Below are positions 32,769-43,113 of a stretch of 64,000 bases of DNA, in pieces. Origin of the DNA: Strongylocentrotus droebachiensis. Taxonomy: Eukaryota; Echinodermata; Echinoidea; Camarodonta; Strongylocentrotidae. A program made the translations under genes and the position numbers. Each line of letters starts with the position of its first letter. Position 1 is the first letter of the stretch. The notes below the pieces were generated by a model. The model saw only the letters and a list, made by a program, of their open reading frames with translations, was not told the origin of the DNA and made no database searches. The stretch spans positions 37,023 to 101,022 of the forward strand of contig JAVYIG010007514.1 in assembly GCA_035222895.1 (NCBI GenBank). Reading direction: 5' to 3'.

Positions 32769-33752
32769 ATGTACGTCTTCATCATGAGAGGTGGGGCTGG
32801 AGTGTGTAGAGGTTCATGGCTTCTCCTACTAGTTTTTTGGAGTCATCTAAAATCTGTATCACCAAGTGCATCTCTTCATCAGAAACATACAATAACCCTT
32901 GATGAAAAGGTGGAAGCAAACCTACTGTTCAATGCACCTGCTAGTTCACAAAATTGTTCTTACAGACTTTTAAAGAGTGGAGTGATATTTAACGACAATG
33001 GAACAGAAATCTTCTCTCACACATACCCCTATGAGAAGCTTTTGAGAACATCTGTGCATGTTCAATTTGCATTTGGATATCTAACAGTGTCATTGAGTAT
33101 CAAGAACTTACAGAGTGGAGACAAAGGCAAATACCAGTGTAGGTTTACTTGTTCACATAGTCCATCTGAAATAATACAGACAACACACCTTCTAATATAC
33201 CATCGTCCTACACAGGTTGATTGTAGTTGGGTGGATCAGGACCTAGTCGCCCTTGAAGCTGCAAATTATTTCAACCTCTCGGTTCTTCAGTGCAGTGCTA
33301 TAAACGGTTATCCAACCTCAAATGTAATATGTTATTCAGATACTGACAACAATATCCGTGTACACACCCCTCTTCATGTAACTGGCCATCACCTCTTCAC
33401 TGCTACTTTCTGGCTGGATGAACACCAAGACCTGGGTTGCTGCTCAGTCAGCAGTAAATTCACCAAGAGCATACAGGACTGCGATGATTATCATTCCTCG
33501 CACCGTACATCACATGTGAGAAGAACTACCACAGAATCTGTTGAGACAGTAAGCAGAGCAGCAGATGCAATTGCAACCCGTGAAGAAACATCAAGAGCTG
33601 ATATTTCAACAACAAAAGCAACACCATTCAAGGTAGAAGATTCCAAGGATTGTACATTTGATCTATTTTCATCAAACAGACTGTATCACATTGCAACAAT
33701 CACTCTTGCACTAGCTTGTGGTATATTGGTAATATTTTCAAATACTCATTAA
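32769..33752 (+). CDS. A4: A-type Ig membrane protein, very short tail
   Basis: Single coding exon, 327 residues from ATG 32769; the in-frame ATG at 32784 (ATC before) may be the real start. An upstream ATG at 32762 opens a short overlapping frame. Signal peptide through about residue 32. D1: NCSYR and GKYQCRFTC, three cysteines. D2: VDCSW, LQCSA, VICYSD, LGCCSVS, KSIQDCDDY. S/T-rich stalk with one cysteine. The membrane helix is about 306-323, leaving only four residues inside. It precedes B4 by 171 nt with no polyadenylation signal. Highly similar to A3, especially 'YEKLLRTSVH' and 'AANYFNLSVLQC'. Confidence 0.87.
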   Translation: MYVFIMRGGAGVCRGSWLLLLVFWSHLKSVSPSASLHQKHTITLDEKVEANLLFNAPASSQNCSYRLLKSGVIFNDNGTEIFSHTYPYEKLLRTSVHVQFAFGYLTVSLSIKNLQSGDKGKYQCRFTCSHSPSEIIQTTHLLIYHRPTQVDCSWVDQDLVALEAANYFNLSVLQCSAINGYPTSNVICYSDTDNNIRVHTPLHVTGHHLFTATFWLDEHQDLGCCSVSSKFTKSIQDCDDYHSSHRTSHVRRTTTESVETVSRAADAIATREETSRADISTTKATPFKVEDSKDCTFDLFSSNRLYHIATITLALACGILVIFSNTH

Positions 33753-33923
33753 ATATAAAATAGCTTGTAATGTAGAACTGGTTTAGTAGAAGAAACTTAT
33801 GTGAGCAATACAGGTATTTGACCTATCTTCACTTGAAAATTTCCTGTTTCTGAGGACTAATCATATATTGATATTTATTGATAATCTTTCTGAAAGCTGT
33901 TCTTATCTTCCAAGAGTATCAAA

Positions 33924-35051
33924 ATGTTCTCATTCCATAAAGAAAACCATATATGTATGAGCCATCTAATCACGTTGATCTTCCTCCTGACAGGGCTTTC
34001 CTGTATTGATTCAACACAACTGAGTTTTACAGAGAGAGGACAGGCAGAAATTTTATTACACTACAATCAAAAGCAAGATTTAGAAATAGAATTAAAAATT
34101 GGAGACAGACCACCTTTTTACGAAAATGGTGCAAAACAGGAAAGGGGTTTAAGCCCAGGTCAATACAAACGATTTTCTGTGGATATCGAGAAACATACCG
34201 CATTAGGTGTATCATATCATATGTTCTTAGTTCGGATAAAGATTGAAAATGTTTCACGTGAAGATGCTGGCACATACACCAGTAGTGTTTATAGAAATGA
34301 TGTAATCGTTGATGAATACACCAAGAAAGTTGGCCTCAATATTGAATTTCCTCCTGGAAAAGCAAATTGTGTTTTAGGTCCTAGTCATGTAGATACAACA
34401 AATAGAATTTGGGCTCACTTGAAGTGTACTGCATCGATAGGGAACCATCCTGGACTTATTGAATGCTACCAAAATGGGGAAAGAGTGCCCCCATGGACAA
34501 GACCTATCCAGAACAGAACAACTTTGATGCAGACACTTTGGATACGAAGGGCCATTCCTATATTCTGTTGCTCCTCCACTTTCGATAAGGAGAGTGACAT
34601 GTGTAGCTGCAAGGACTTTGTGAAAGATTTTTCATATAGCAATGATGACCTTGATATTCAGCCCTGTCCATTGAGTACTACGTCATCAAGAGAAGTTCCA
34701 ACAACCAAAAACCATGAAAAGATGTCTCAAACACCTGACAAATCATCTTCAAAGAATGCTGATGATGCGGACGACCTATTGGACAGTTACAGGACAGCTT
34801 CTGTAGATTACACTCACTTAGAATCTGGATTGACAATGTCCATTATTCTTGTCTTTACAGTGCTTAATACATTAGGTATTTCCATTATGATTGTTATTAA
34901 CAGTTTTAGAAATCAAACCAAAATCAAATCTATTAAGAAACTTCTCTATAATCCTTTAAATGCCAATGAAAAGGACAGAACTCAAGACCAAGACCAAAAC
35001 AATGGATCAACATTAAGAAAAAGAAATGGCTCAGAAGAGACCCAATTATAA
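33924..35051 (+). CDS. B4: B-type Ig membrane protein with cysteine-free D1
   Basis: Single exon, 375 residues from ATG 33924 (AAA before). A pyrimidine-rich AG (cttatcttccaag, ending about 33914) lies just upstream and could be used as an acceptor. Signal peptide to about 30. D1 keeps REDAGTYT but reads TYTSSV where other members have TYKC, so the mature D1 has no cysteine. Linker FPPGKANC. D2 is complete: LKCTAS, IECYQNGERVPPWT, FCCSS, MCSCKDF, QPC. Membrane helix about 303-325. The tail is basic, ending ETQL, which fits a class I PDZ-ligand pattern. Pair partner of A4; sister of B3. AATAAA at 35122. Confidence 0.87.
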   Translation: MFSFHKENHICMSHLITLIFLLTGLSCIDSTQLSFTERGQAEILLHYNQKQDLEIELKIGDRPPFYENGAKQERGLSPGQYKRFSVDIEKHTALGVSYHMFLVRIKIENVSREDAGTYTSSVYRNDVIVDEYTKKVGLNIEFPPGKANCVLGPSHVDTTNRIWAHLKCTASIGNHPGLIECYQNGERVPPWTRPIQNRTTLMQTLWIRRAIPIFCCSSTFDKESDMCSCKDFVKDFSYSNDDLDIQPCPLSTTSSREVPTTKNHEKMSQTPDKSSSKNADDADDLLDSYRTASVDYTHLESGLTMSIILVFTVLNTLGISIMIVINSFRNQTKIKSIKKLLYNPLNANEKDRTQDQDQNNGSTLRKRNGSEETQL

Positions 35052-35668
35052 ATGTGACAACTTCAATGTGACAAATTCAATGTGACTTCTTGCTTAGAAA
35101 TACATCATTCACTCTCATAAAAATAAAATATGCCATGGATTGATAATATATTTTAGCCGGGTAAATAATGAAAAAATAATTATCTACAAGCAACTGGATT
35201 TTCATAAGCCATACCATCTGGTTGTCACTACAAAATATTACCAAATAATTTGTGACTTGCAAAAAGAAAACAGAAAGCTGAAGTAGATAAGTGATTTTTA
35301 GAACTACACTTGTAAACTGAAACTTACCATTTATCAAATTATTTCGAAAAAGTGATTCTAAACTTTAGTTTTATTGAATTTTGTATTTTGAGTGTAGTTG
35401 CACAGCACTCTATCAAGCTTTATTGGGACACTCAATTAAATGGGTTTTCAAAACAAAAATTAAATACTTACAGCAGGAAATCATTTTAGGCCAATAGCAT
35501 AATCAAGTTCAAGAAAGATTTGACAATAATCACGGAATGGAAATATAGACAATGTTTCCTTAAAATCTTTTGATTCATATATCATTGAGCAACAAGCTAG
35601 CACTTAGATTTCAGACCACTGCTGAATGAATCAGATTACTGGTTGGTTTATTTCTTACTTTTGCAAAC
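35052..35668. other. Spacer between B4 and C2
   Basis: Includes AATAAA at 35122-35127 about 70 nt after the B4 stop. The remainder is AT-rich. No convincing splice acceptor is seen immediately before C2, unlike C1 and C3. Confidence 0.45.
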
Positions 35669-37813
35669 ATGGCAGCTTTTCTGTATTTTCAAGTGCAAGC
35701 TGGAGCAATTCTCTTCATTTTGTTAGCAAAACTTTCTCATTCATTAGCTCTATATTGTCACCATTCACCATCACATTTCAAAGTTCAGCCAACTGACAAA
35801 ACTGTAAAGGAAGGTGGTAGTGCTTCTTTCGCTTGCACTTCTAAAAATTTCAACAGTCAAACTGATACACTATCATGGCATGTAGTTCCTAATTTTTATG
35901 CAGTAAATGAGAACAAGATGTTCAATTCATCGAGTCAAGAAATGACTTCTTCTATTACTGTTGGAAATATTGGGAAGACCAACCAATATTTCAGTTGCAA
36001 TTTGAATATTAGGGGAGATGAGGACCAGCAGGAAACATGCTTTGCTTCAAGAAAGGCCAGTCTGTTCGTGCAGTATTTTCCTGATCGTGATGAGCTCACA
36101 TGCAACCCTAAACATCCTTTGGCTGTCAAGGAAGGCCAGACCCTTAGGATCATGTGTGAGGTTCCTCGAGGTGAACCGGCTGTTGATCTGAGTTGGAGGT
36201 TCAGCCCACCGGGAGTCAATGACCAACATCTGCCAACACATCAAGATGATGGGGCATACAGAGTTCTGTCACATGTGCTGCTTGTAACACGACACCTGCA
36301 TCTGAACGAGATCATCTGCGGAGTGACAAGTGACTTGGTCTTCCCTGGCATAAGACACCAGTGTTCCATTGGACCCATCACAGTTCTTTATCCTCCACAT
36401 GTCTTTGTTCGACCAAGGCAAGCCAGGATGACCTCAAGGAGTCCAACACAACTGTCCTGCATAGCAGATGGTTATCCTGAACACTTCAATTTATCCTGGT
36501 CTTGTTTTCCTGAAGGTGTCCTTGGTGGATGTGATGGGAAAGGTCAAAGAGCAAACTTACATCTGAGTAAAGGATCTGATATTAGCAATATAGAGTCTGT
36601 AAAGCATATCAGTGTCACCTGCACTGTAACAAATTCTGAAGGGTCAGGCATGGGGTCATCCCATATTACTATTGCTGACATGCACCTGGGTAATGCAGAA
36701 TTAGATTCCTTATCTTGTGAAGATAATGTCAAGCTAAATGTAACAATGAATGCTACAAAAGGCTGGAGCAATAGTTCATATATAACTTTTGTGTGTGCAG
36801 TGTCAAGTTCCAAAGAAAGATGCAAAATACAGAAAATACTGTGGTACTTAGGCCACAGTTCTTTCAGTGGAAATAAAAGCAAAGTCACTGAGGGAAAGCT
36901 ACTTTCTCAGTTTTCTGTAGAAATGGCTAGAATTTATACCAATGAAACCCAGGAACTCCATTGTGAGGTTAGTGTATTAAACACTACTGTCAGATCTTCA
37001 TTTAATCTTTCACAACTTATTGAACATGGACAAATGGTCACCAGTGGGCAGAACCCTAAAACTGACAGTCTTACAAACCCAAATTCTCCACAAATATTTA
37101 AAGCACGAATATTACCAGACTTACAGTTTGTAACTGCTAAAAGACTAGATGATATCTCAAATGACACACGGTTGCATCCCACCATTATCAATAAAGAAAA
37201 CATGACAGGTAGCACAGATAGTCCTAGAAGTTCAGCCCTCAAAATATGGCAAATAGTAACCATCACAGTTGCAGGAGTCTTGGTAACTGTCATCCTCACT
37301 GCATGTGTCGTGACAATTCTATCAATGTGCATGTACAAACGCTTCTTTTACAGACCCAGCACTGTCTCTAAATCTTCCCACAGCAACAATGATTGCAAGG
37401 AACGATACAGCATCAGTTCAAATCTCGATCCAATTTACGATGAGCCCCACGTGCCATCTCCTTGCAAACTGGGCAGGTGCAAGAGCCTACCAGACATTGC
37501 TAAGGATGATCGATTCTCTTTAAACCACATTTACGATTCCAATGTATACCATTCGTCATACATCAGCACCTCCTCTGATAGTTCCTGGAGCTCTTGTACT
37601 GATTCTAACAAGGAGTGCAGGAATACATATGACACCCCAAGCTCAGGCTCTTCTGATCAGGGTCTGTCATGTAAATCAAAATACGAGAATGGAGGGGTTG
37701 TCCAGATGGAGTTAGAAAGGAGACATACTCTAGGCCATGATGTCTCACTCAAAAAGCTGAGACAGAAATTGACTACAAGCATGCCTCCCCTTCCTCTTTC
37801 CAAAAATATGTAA
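35669..37813 (+). CDS. C2: four-Ig-domain type I receptor, longest tail
   Basis: Single exon, 714 residues, ATG 35669 in strong context (AAC before, G after). Signal peptide about 1-28. Ig1: FACTS and LSWHVVP. Ig2: IMCEV, LSWRF, IICGV. Ig3: LSCIADGYP, LSWSCFPEGVLGGC, VTCTV. Diverged Ig4: FVCAVSS and ILWYLG. Many N-glycosylation sites. Membrane helix about 529-553, then a basic MYKRFFYR. The 160-residue tail has IYDEP (Tyr590, a YxxP motif), HIYDSNVYHSSY, NTYDTP and KYENGGVVQM (Tyr672). It shares order and motifs with C1 and C3. These Tyr sites suggest SH2-adaptor recruitment (inference). AATAAA at 37887. Confidence 0.9.
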   Translation: MAAFLYFQVQAGAILFILLAKLSHSLALYCHHSPSHFKVQPTDKTVKEGGSASFACTSKNFNSQTDTLSWHVVPNFYAVNENKMFNSSSQEMTSSITVGNIGKTNQYFSCNLNIRGDEDQQETCFASRKASLFVQYFPDRDELTCNPKHPLAVKEGQTLRIMCEVPRGEPAVDLSWRFSPPGVNDQHLPTHQDDGAYRVLSHVLLVTRHLHLNEIICGVTSDLVFPGIRHQCSIGPITVLYPPHVFVRPRQARMTSRSPTQLSCIADGYPEHFNLSWSCFPEGVLGGCDGKGQRANLHLSKGSDISNIESVKHISVTCTVTNSEGSGMGSSHITIADMHLGNAELDSLSCEDNVKLNVTMNATKGWSNSSYITFVCAVSSSKERCKIQKILWYLGHSSFSGNKSKVTEGKLLSQFSVEMARIYTNETQELHCEVSVLNTTVRSSFNLSQLIEHGQMVTSGQNPKTDSLTNPNSPQIFKARILPDLQFVTAKRLDDISNDTRLHPTIINKENMTGSTDSPRSSALKIWQIVTITVAGVLVTVILTACVVTILSMCMYKRFFYRPSTVSKSSHSNNDCKERYSISSNLDPIYDEPHVPSPCKLGRCKSLPDIAKDDRFSLNHIYDSNVYHSSYISTSSDSSWSSCTDSNKECRNTYDTPSSGSSDQGLSCKSKYENGGVVQMELERRHTLGHDVSLKKLRQKLTTSMPPLPLSKNM

Positions 37814-40139
37814 CGTGTTGCCTATTTTAAAGCCTGTTTGTCTGACTGAATGAGCTAATATATCATTTTGATACCTAGATTCCCTGAATAAATTCCCATC
37901 CTGTCTTTAAACAACAAGGATTTTGAGTGGGTTAATGATTATAAATGAGTGTCTGTACATAGGTCATGTATTGCAAAATTATTTCACATTTTTTTAAAAA
38001 GTGACTATCATAATGAAAATTTGCCATGCTTCATCTTCTTTCAAGTACATTTACAATATTTTGTTAAAGTTATCTTTTTTCTTTTAATTGCTGTGCAATC
38101 TTAGGTTTTTACTTCTTGTCTTGACTTGAGTGGTATATGGAGCTGGCACATAACAAAAATGATATGTTAATTTGATACCCTTACATTCTTTTAAAAAGAG
38201 AATCTGAATATCTGTACATCAAGTACAAATAATCCAATATAGCACATGCTGGAAATCAACCATATCGGAATTTGATGTGGAATATTATATTTTCATAAAA
38301 AGGAAATAACACTCTATTCTTGAAATTCAAAACAAGTTCAGGGAATACGAATGATCAATAATGGTACTATTATTGAAATCTTGTGTCACAAAATGATGTT
38401 TTTGCTTTATTTCTGTAAACTTGTTGGTACAAGAGGGAAAATGTTGCTTGATAATTGTTTTTGTTTCCCAAAATACTTTTTTCTGAAACAAAATTAGATA
38501 CATGCATTCTGAAATATGTCTAACTAAAAAAATGTTCTATGCTGGATTTACTAATGAAGAACAAATTTCCATCTACAGTTGATTTCTTCTAATTATTTTC
38601 TAACTTAGAGGTACAAACGGGTTGAATGTACTTTTTTCAAATCTAATCTGGCCTTAAACGTTTTGTTATAAGGATATACCATATTATGGATAACTCTGAA
38701 ATCATTGATAGGGTCATACAAAGCAGTTACTTTGTAGTAATGCTATGAGATACATTTATCCATATCTGCTCTTATAATCTTTCACACAATTTTTCTGCAT
38801 CTATATCTTTTCAATGTTATCTTTTCACTGTTTTCAATGTACTACAATGGCTAATCTTGATAACAAGTGAAACTGCTGTGATTTTGTCATATCATCTGCT
38901 TCATTAGTTATAAGTTATAAGATTCATACCACTGCATAAATAATTATTTTCTGGTGGTTTTGGACAGTGAGATTACTTTTTCTGTATTTCATTTCCTAGA
39001 TAATAGAATCAAATTCATATCTAAAAGTAAAACACCATATATGCTGTTGTAATTAGAGCACAAGTTATTGCATTTCCTTTAAAATGCATGATATGTTGGT
39101 TCATGTGGTTTAACAAACATAAATGTATCATTTTGTTTCTGTCTGCAATGGTTGTAACTATAAATAGTAATCATTCCACTTTCAATTCGCACCTGGAAAT
39201 TTACATGATATTTTACATTCTATAAATACAAGGAAGATGATCTTCACTACTATGTACAGCTCTTTATCACTTTCTGCTCAGTGTGATTTAAAGATAGTTA
39301 CTTAAAATTGAATTCATGCATCATGATTTAAAAACCTCTATGCCTCACTTGTACATTTGGTTCAAATTAACATATTGGAAGCATATGCGTTCCTACAATA
39401 TTCATTGATCGTTGTCCCGTTTGAAATCGAGTCTAAAGTTATGAAATTGTAAATAATAAACTCTTTATGTTGTATAGCGCCCTCTCAAGGTCAAGATATT
39501 AATTAAGCAATAAAACAATGTTTCTTGACTAAAACCGACCGATTCGCTATTCCCCTTTGGAAATTATATATCACAACTACACATTCTGAGATTTTCATGG
39601 TCGCAGCTACCATTGTACGGCCGTAGGCGCTATTTGAAATTTATTTAAAATTTACCGGGAGCACCGGTAAATTTTTATATTCAATTTTTCTCGAAAAGAG
39701 AAGTGTTTTAGGGGTTAATTTTGTTAGTGCTTATAATACATCCACAGGGGCATCCAAATATATCAAAATTGTAAAGATTCACTATCCACCCAATTTTCAA
39801 AATTTCCCAAAACTTTGTATTACCTTTTATGTTCATGTACATGTAAGTTATTTCATTGACAATCTGATTTCATTATTAAACAACTTTTTTATTGAAATAT
39901 AACTTTCAAATCAACCTTTTTTAAATTGAATTTTCAAATTAAACAAAAATTGTTTACTACTGTGCTGTACTTATGTAGCCATTATAATCTACGCAATTCA
40001 AGTTGAACGTGACCACTCTTGGACACCTAAGTTTTAGTAAAGAGTGTAGTGTACTTTAACTGATTAAAATAATAAATTGCACAAGTCACATATCTAGAGT
40101 CCTGTGTTTCAATTAGTATGCTCAGGTCAGAGTAATAAT
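37814..40139. other. Intergenic, no gene seen
   Basis: C2 3' region with AATAAA at 37887-37892, then 2.2 kb of AT-rich sequence without a supportable frame or an obvious element. Confidence 0.5.
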
Positions 40140-40526
40140 CTTAAAGGGATCCGGTAACTTTGTCTCAGATTCTGAAACAAAATTCTGGATTTAGCTCATG
40201 ATGCAATGATAATTATAAACCTTTAGGTCAGTCAGGAACCCCGTGACTTTTACAAGCCGATCGCCTGTCTGATTATCAAGATATTTATGATTGGAATTAC
40301 AAATTTTGAAAACCGTTCGCCTGACGGTTTTCATAACACTACAGTCTATTGGGGAAAACGAGTATGGTAAAACCGGTCACTCAAAGATTTTTACTTTTTT
40401 GAGGCACTTCTTGATCATTTTGAAGCGCAATTTTTTTAGGGCTTCAATATTACACCATATCACAGACACTGATAACACGTAGGGCCGTGTATCTCAGATT
40501 TAACATTGTTAAACGATCCCTTTAAG
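40140..40526. mobile_element. 387-bp MITE with CTTAAAGGGATC termini
   Basis: CTTAAAGGGATC at 40140 is perfectly inverted at 40515-40526. A second copy of the same sequence, in opposite orientation and interrupted, lies from 62214 to about 63300. Shared interior includes 'tcagtcaggaaccccgtgac', 'gtctattggggaaaacgagt' and 'gaccggt'. Non-coding. Confidence 0.85.
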
Positions 40527-41597
40527 GCATATGAAAAGGTTTCAAAATCACTAATGTATAGAGAGGCACTGGTATTAAAAAAAACTCACAGAAACAAGTC
40601 ATTATTTAAATTTCCTCAAAGAGGGCACAAACAAAATAACATACAATACAGGAAAGTACAAGATGTCCAGGAAAGAAGACTGTAGACCTATGAATGTCAG
40701 CAAGTTTGTGAAATACATATACACCATTAACCACCTAGTACAGCATAGGACCTTATGAGTGGTAAAATGACTGAAAATAGTGGTACATATCTATCTGCAC
40801 ATTATTTTTTTCTTCATTGTTTACATAATTTCATTATTGTAAAAGACTCTGTAATTTGGCCCATTTAGAAAAACAGTTTCAAATAAATACACAATTAACA
40901 TAATAATTAAATACAAATTGAATTACCTTTGTTTACATTTACTCAAATATATTACGGCAAACTATTGCAAAATATAAATATTAATAGAAAAACTTAAAGT
41001 TTAGATAAATGATTGTGTAAGAATATGATGGGAATTTTTGATGGTATAAACTATAACACACACAAATTGCAGAATTGTTTGATTTGTATACATTGTGTGT
41101 GTTTGTGTGTGTGTGTGTGTGTAAATCTAGATTTCCATGGTTTTACATTTCATATCTGCATATTCATTCTTCCATATGGTTAGGTGCTTGAAGAAAAATA
41201 GCACTAAGACTAAGAACCAAGCAGAACATTTGAATGCAACAAAAATATGTGTTCCAGTTAGGTGTTGCATAATACGACCTACTACAGCATGTGATAAGTC
41301 ATCATATCAAGGAGCTAAGGGATCCACAATATCATTTGCATGATAAGAATCTATACACGTTGTCGTTGTTTTAAGATATATCACGTTGCAATGAACAAAC
41401 AACCACTTTATCACATCCATGTATCATAAAAATTACATGCCACGACATGTCCGCTTCTGTTGATTTTCTTTAACAAAATTATATCAATAAAATATTAGGC
41501 TATTATTCATCTGGTTGCAAGTGAAGTGAACAAAGTAAAGTGAACAAAACAGCTACATGAGAACTGGGTGTACTTCAACAGAGAAGTGACTTATAAG
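40527..41597. other. Intergenic, ending in candidate leader exon of A5
   Basis: AT-rich, with a TG repeat at about 41095-41122. No gene is seen. The stretch ending TTATAAG|GTAGGAGG at 41598 is a candidate first exon of A5-B5. Confidence 0.4.
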
Positions 41598-41999
41598 GTA
41601 GGAGGATATCTGTTGCTTGTCTGTAAAGAGATTATAATTGATAAATATTACATCAGTAGATCACAGAAACAATAAATCTGTTGTTTAGAATTTTAGATCT
41701 AGATTGCAATTTTATTTTCAGGAAAAAACATTATCATTAAGGTTTAATAGCAGCCATAGAAGTTATGTGACGTAATCTTCAAGAATATAATTCAACTGCT
41801 TTTTCAGAAATGTAGAGATTCAATGATATTTGTAGAATGAGCTACCTTTTCTTATTTTACCTACATATCATCTTTGATTTCTCTTCATTCAGTGGTACAT
41901 GTTCAATGCTAGTCCAGTTATGAAGCAAAACCTTAGGTAGCAGCAGCAATTCACAATGATACAGTTCTGGCATATTCTTTTTGCAACCCTCCTTTACAG
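41598..41999 (+). other. Candidate 5'-UTR intron of A5-B5
   Basis: Donor AAG|GTAGGA at 41598; acceptor TTTTTGCAACCCTCCTTTACAG ending 41999. Length about 402 bp. The coding ATG lies 119 nt downstream. Confidence 0.5.
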
Positions 42000-42118
42000 A
42001 CTGGACTCATCAACACAGATTTAACACACTGCTGATTCAAAGGATTTTTATATTTCAACAAGTGAATATGGTTGAGGGATGCACATAGGCATCTGTATGT
42101 CATCATGGACAAGTCGGG

Positions 42119-43102
42119 ATGGGTTACACATATTGCGTCAGAGCCTGTCTAGCCATATTACTAGTAAGTGCATTTTCATCTAGTCAAGACAATCACCACC
42201 ACCATCGGAACAAGTACTCTTCAATTGGTGAGGAACCTGTTTTGCATTTCTATGCACCTGACTTGTGTCAACCTACAGGATACCTGCTAGATTTTAATGG
42301 TGTCATTTTCAACACCAACGGAACATTCAATAAATCAGGAGAAGTCCCTCAGAAAATAAAACTGGACACCATAACAAAGTCAGAGAGGATCTTTAACTCG
42401 CTTCATATATCACTTAAGCTTAAAAACACACAACCATATAATCAAGGATTCTACACTTGTACTTTTGAGTGTGCTGAAAACAACATAACTCAGCATTACT
42501 CTTTCAAAGTGTATCACCCACCGCAACCTGCTTCTTGTTATTGGGATGAAAGAGAGAGTCAATATTTCATCAGAACAAGCTTCTCGAGTCTGTCAGTTTT
42601 ACACTGTACTGCAAAAAGTGGCTTTCCGATAGGAAGTATTATTTGTTATTCAAAGGATTTATTCCACAACAGAGCAAATACCCCGGTGCATAGGACAGGA
42701 CGTACAACTATCACTACATCCTTCTGGCTTCGTAAGAGCTCTTCTATTCATTGCTGTTCTGTTAATAACAAGTTCCCTAAATCTTACAAGGCATGCACAG
42801 ATTTTAACTGGGAGAGAGAGCAGTCAGAGCACCTAATATCTAACACAGCAGTGCTGGAAAAGGTGTTACAACAAGAGCCTACAAGTCCTCATGAAAACAA
42901 TAATAGTTTCTTTACTTCAAGTGCAGTCCTATCTGTATTTCAAGAAGACATAGAGAGAATCACTCGTGAGAAAAGCAATATTTCCTCAGATTTTGCTCTT
43001 GTTAGTTTATTTGTCATTTGTGTTGTACTTTTATCAGTTATTGGTCTTTACAAATTCAAATTCAAAGACCTACAAATCCCCAAATCAAATAAGAATTCAT
43101 AA
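42119..43102 (+). CDS. A5: A-type Ig membrane protein, first cistron of a tight pair
   Basis: Single coding exon, 327 residues, ATG 42119. An upstream ATG at 42104 opens a 15-codon frame ending in TAG. Signal peptide about 1-22, then a His run. D1: DLCQP and GFYTCTFEC, three cysteines. D2: ASCYW, LHCTAKSGFP, IICYSK, IHCCSV, KACTDFNW. The stalk lacks cysteine. Membrane helix about 292-311, then KFKFK and a tail of about 17 basic residues. The TAA is separated from the B5 ATG by only 11 nt, so both are probably on one mRNA. More diverged than A3 and A4. Confidence 0.87.
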   Translation: MGYTYCVRACLAILLVSAFSSSQDNHHHHRNKYSSIGEEPVLHFYAPDLCQPTGYLLDFNGVIFNTNGTFNKSGEVPQKIKLDTITKSERIFNSLHISLKLKNTQPYNQGFYTCTFECAENNITQHYSFKVYHPPQPASCYWDERESQYFIRTSFSSLSVLHCTAKSGFPIGSIICYSKDLFHNRANTPVHRTGRTTITTSFWLRKSSSIHCCSVNNKFPKSYKACTDFNWEREQSEHLISNTAVLEKVLQQEPTSPHENNNSFFTSSAVLSVFQEDIERITREKSNISSDFALVSLFVICVVLLSVIGLYKFKFKDLQIPKSNKNS

Positions 43103-43113
43103 GGAATTTTAAA
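43103..43113 (+). other. 11-nt intercistronic gap, A5 to B5
   Basis: GGAATTTTAAA lies between the A5 TAA and the B5 ATG. There is no room for a terminator, polyadenylation signal or promoter. The gap in A7-B7 is 10 nt (GACTATAAAG). Confidence 0.85.

Noticed and set aside
36934-37338. Minus-strand 134-codon frame
   Set aside because: Antisense shadow of C2.
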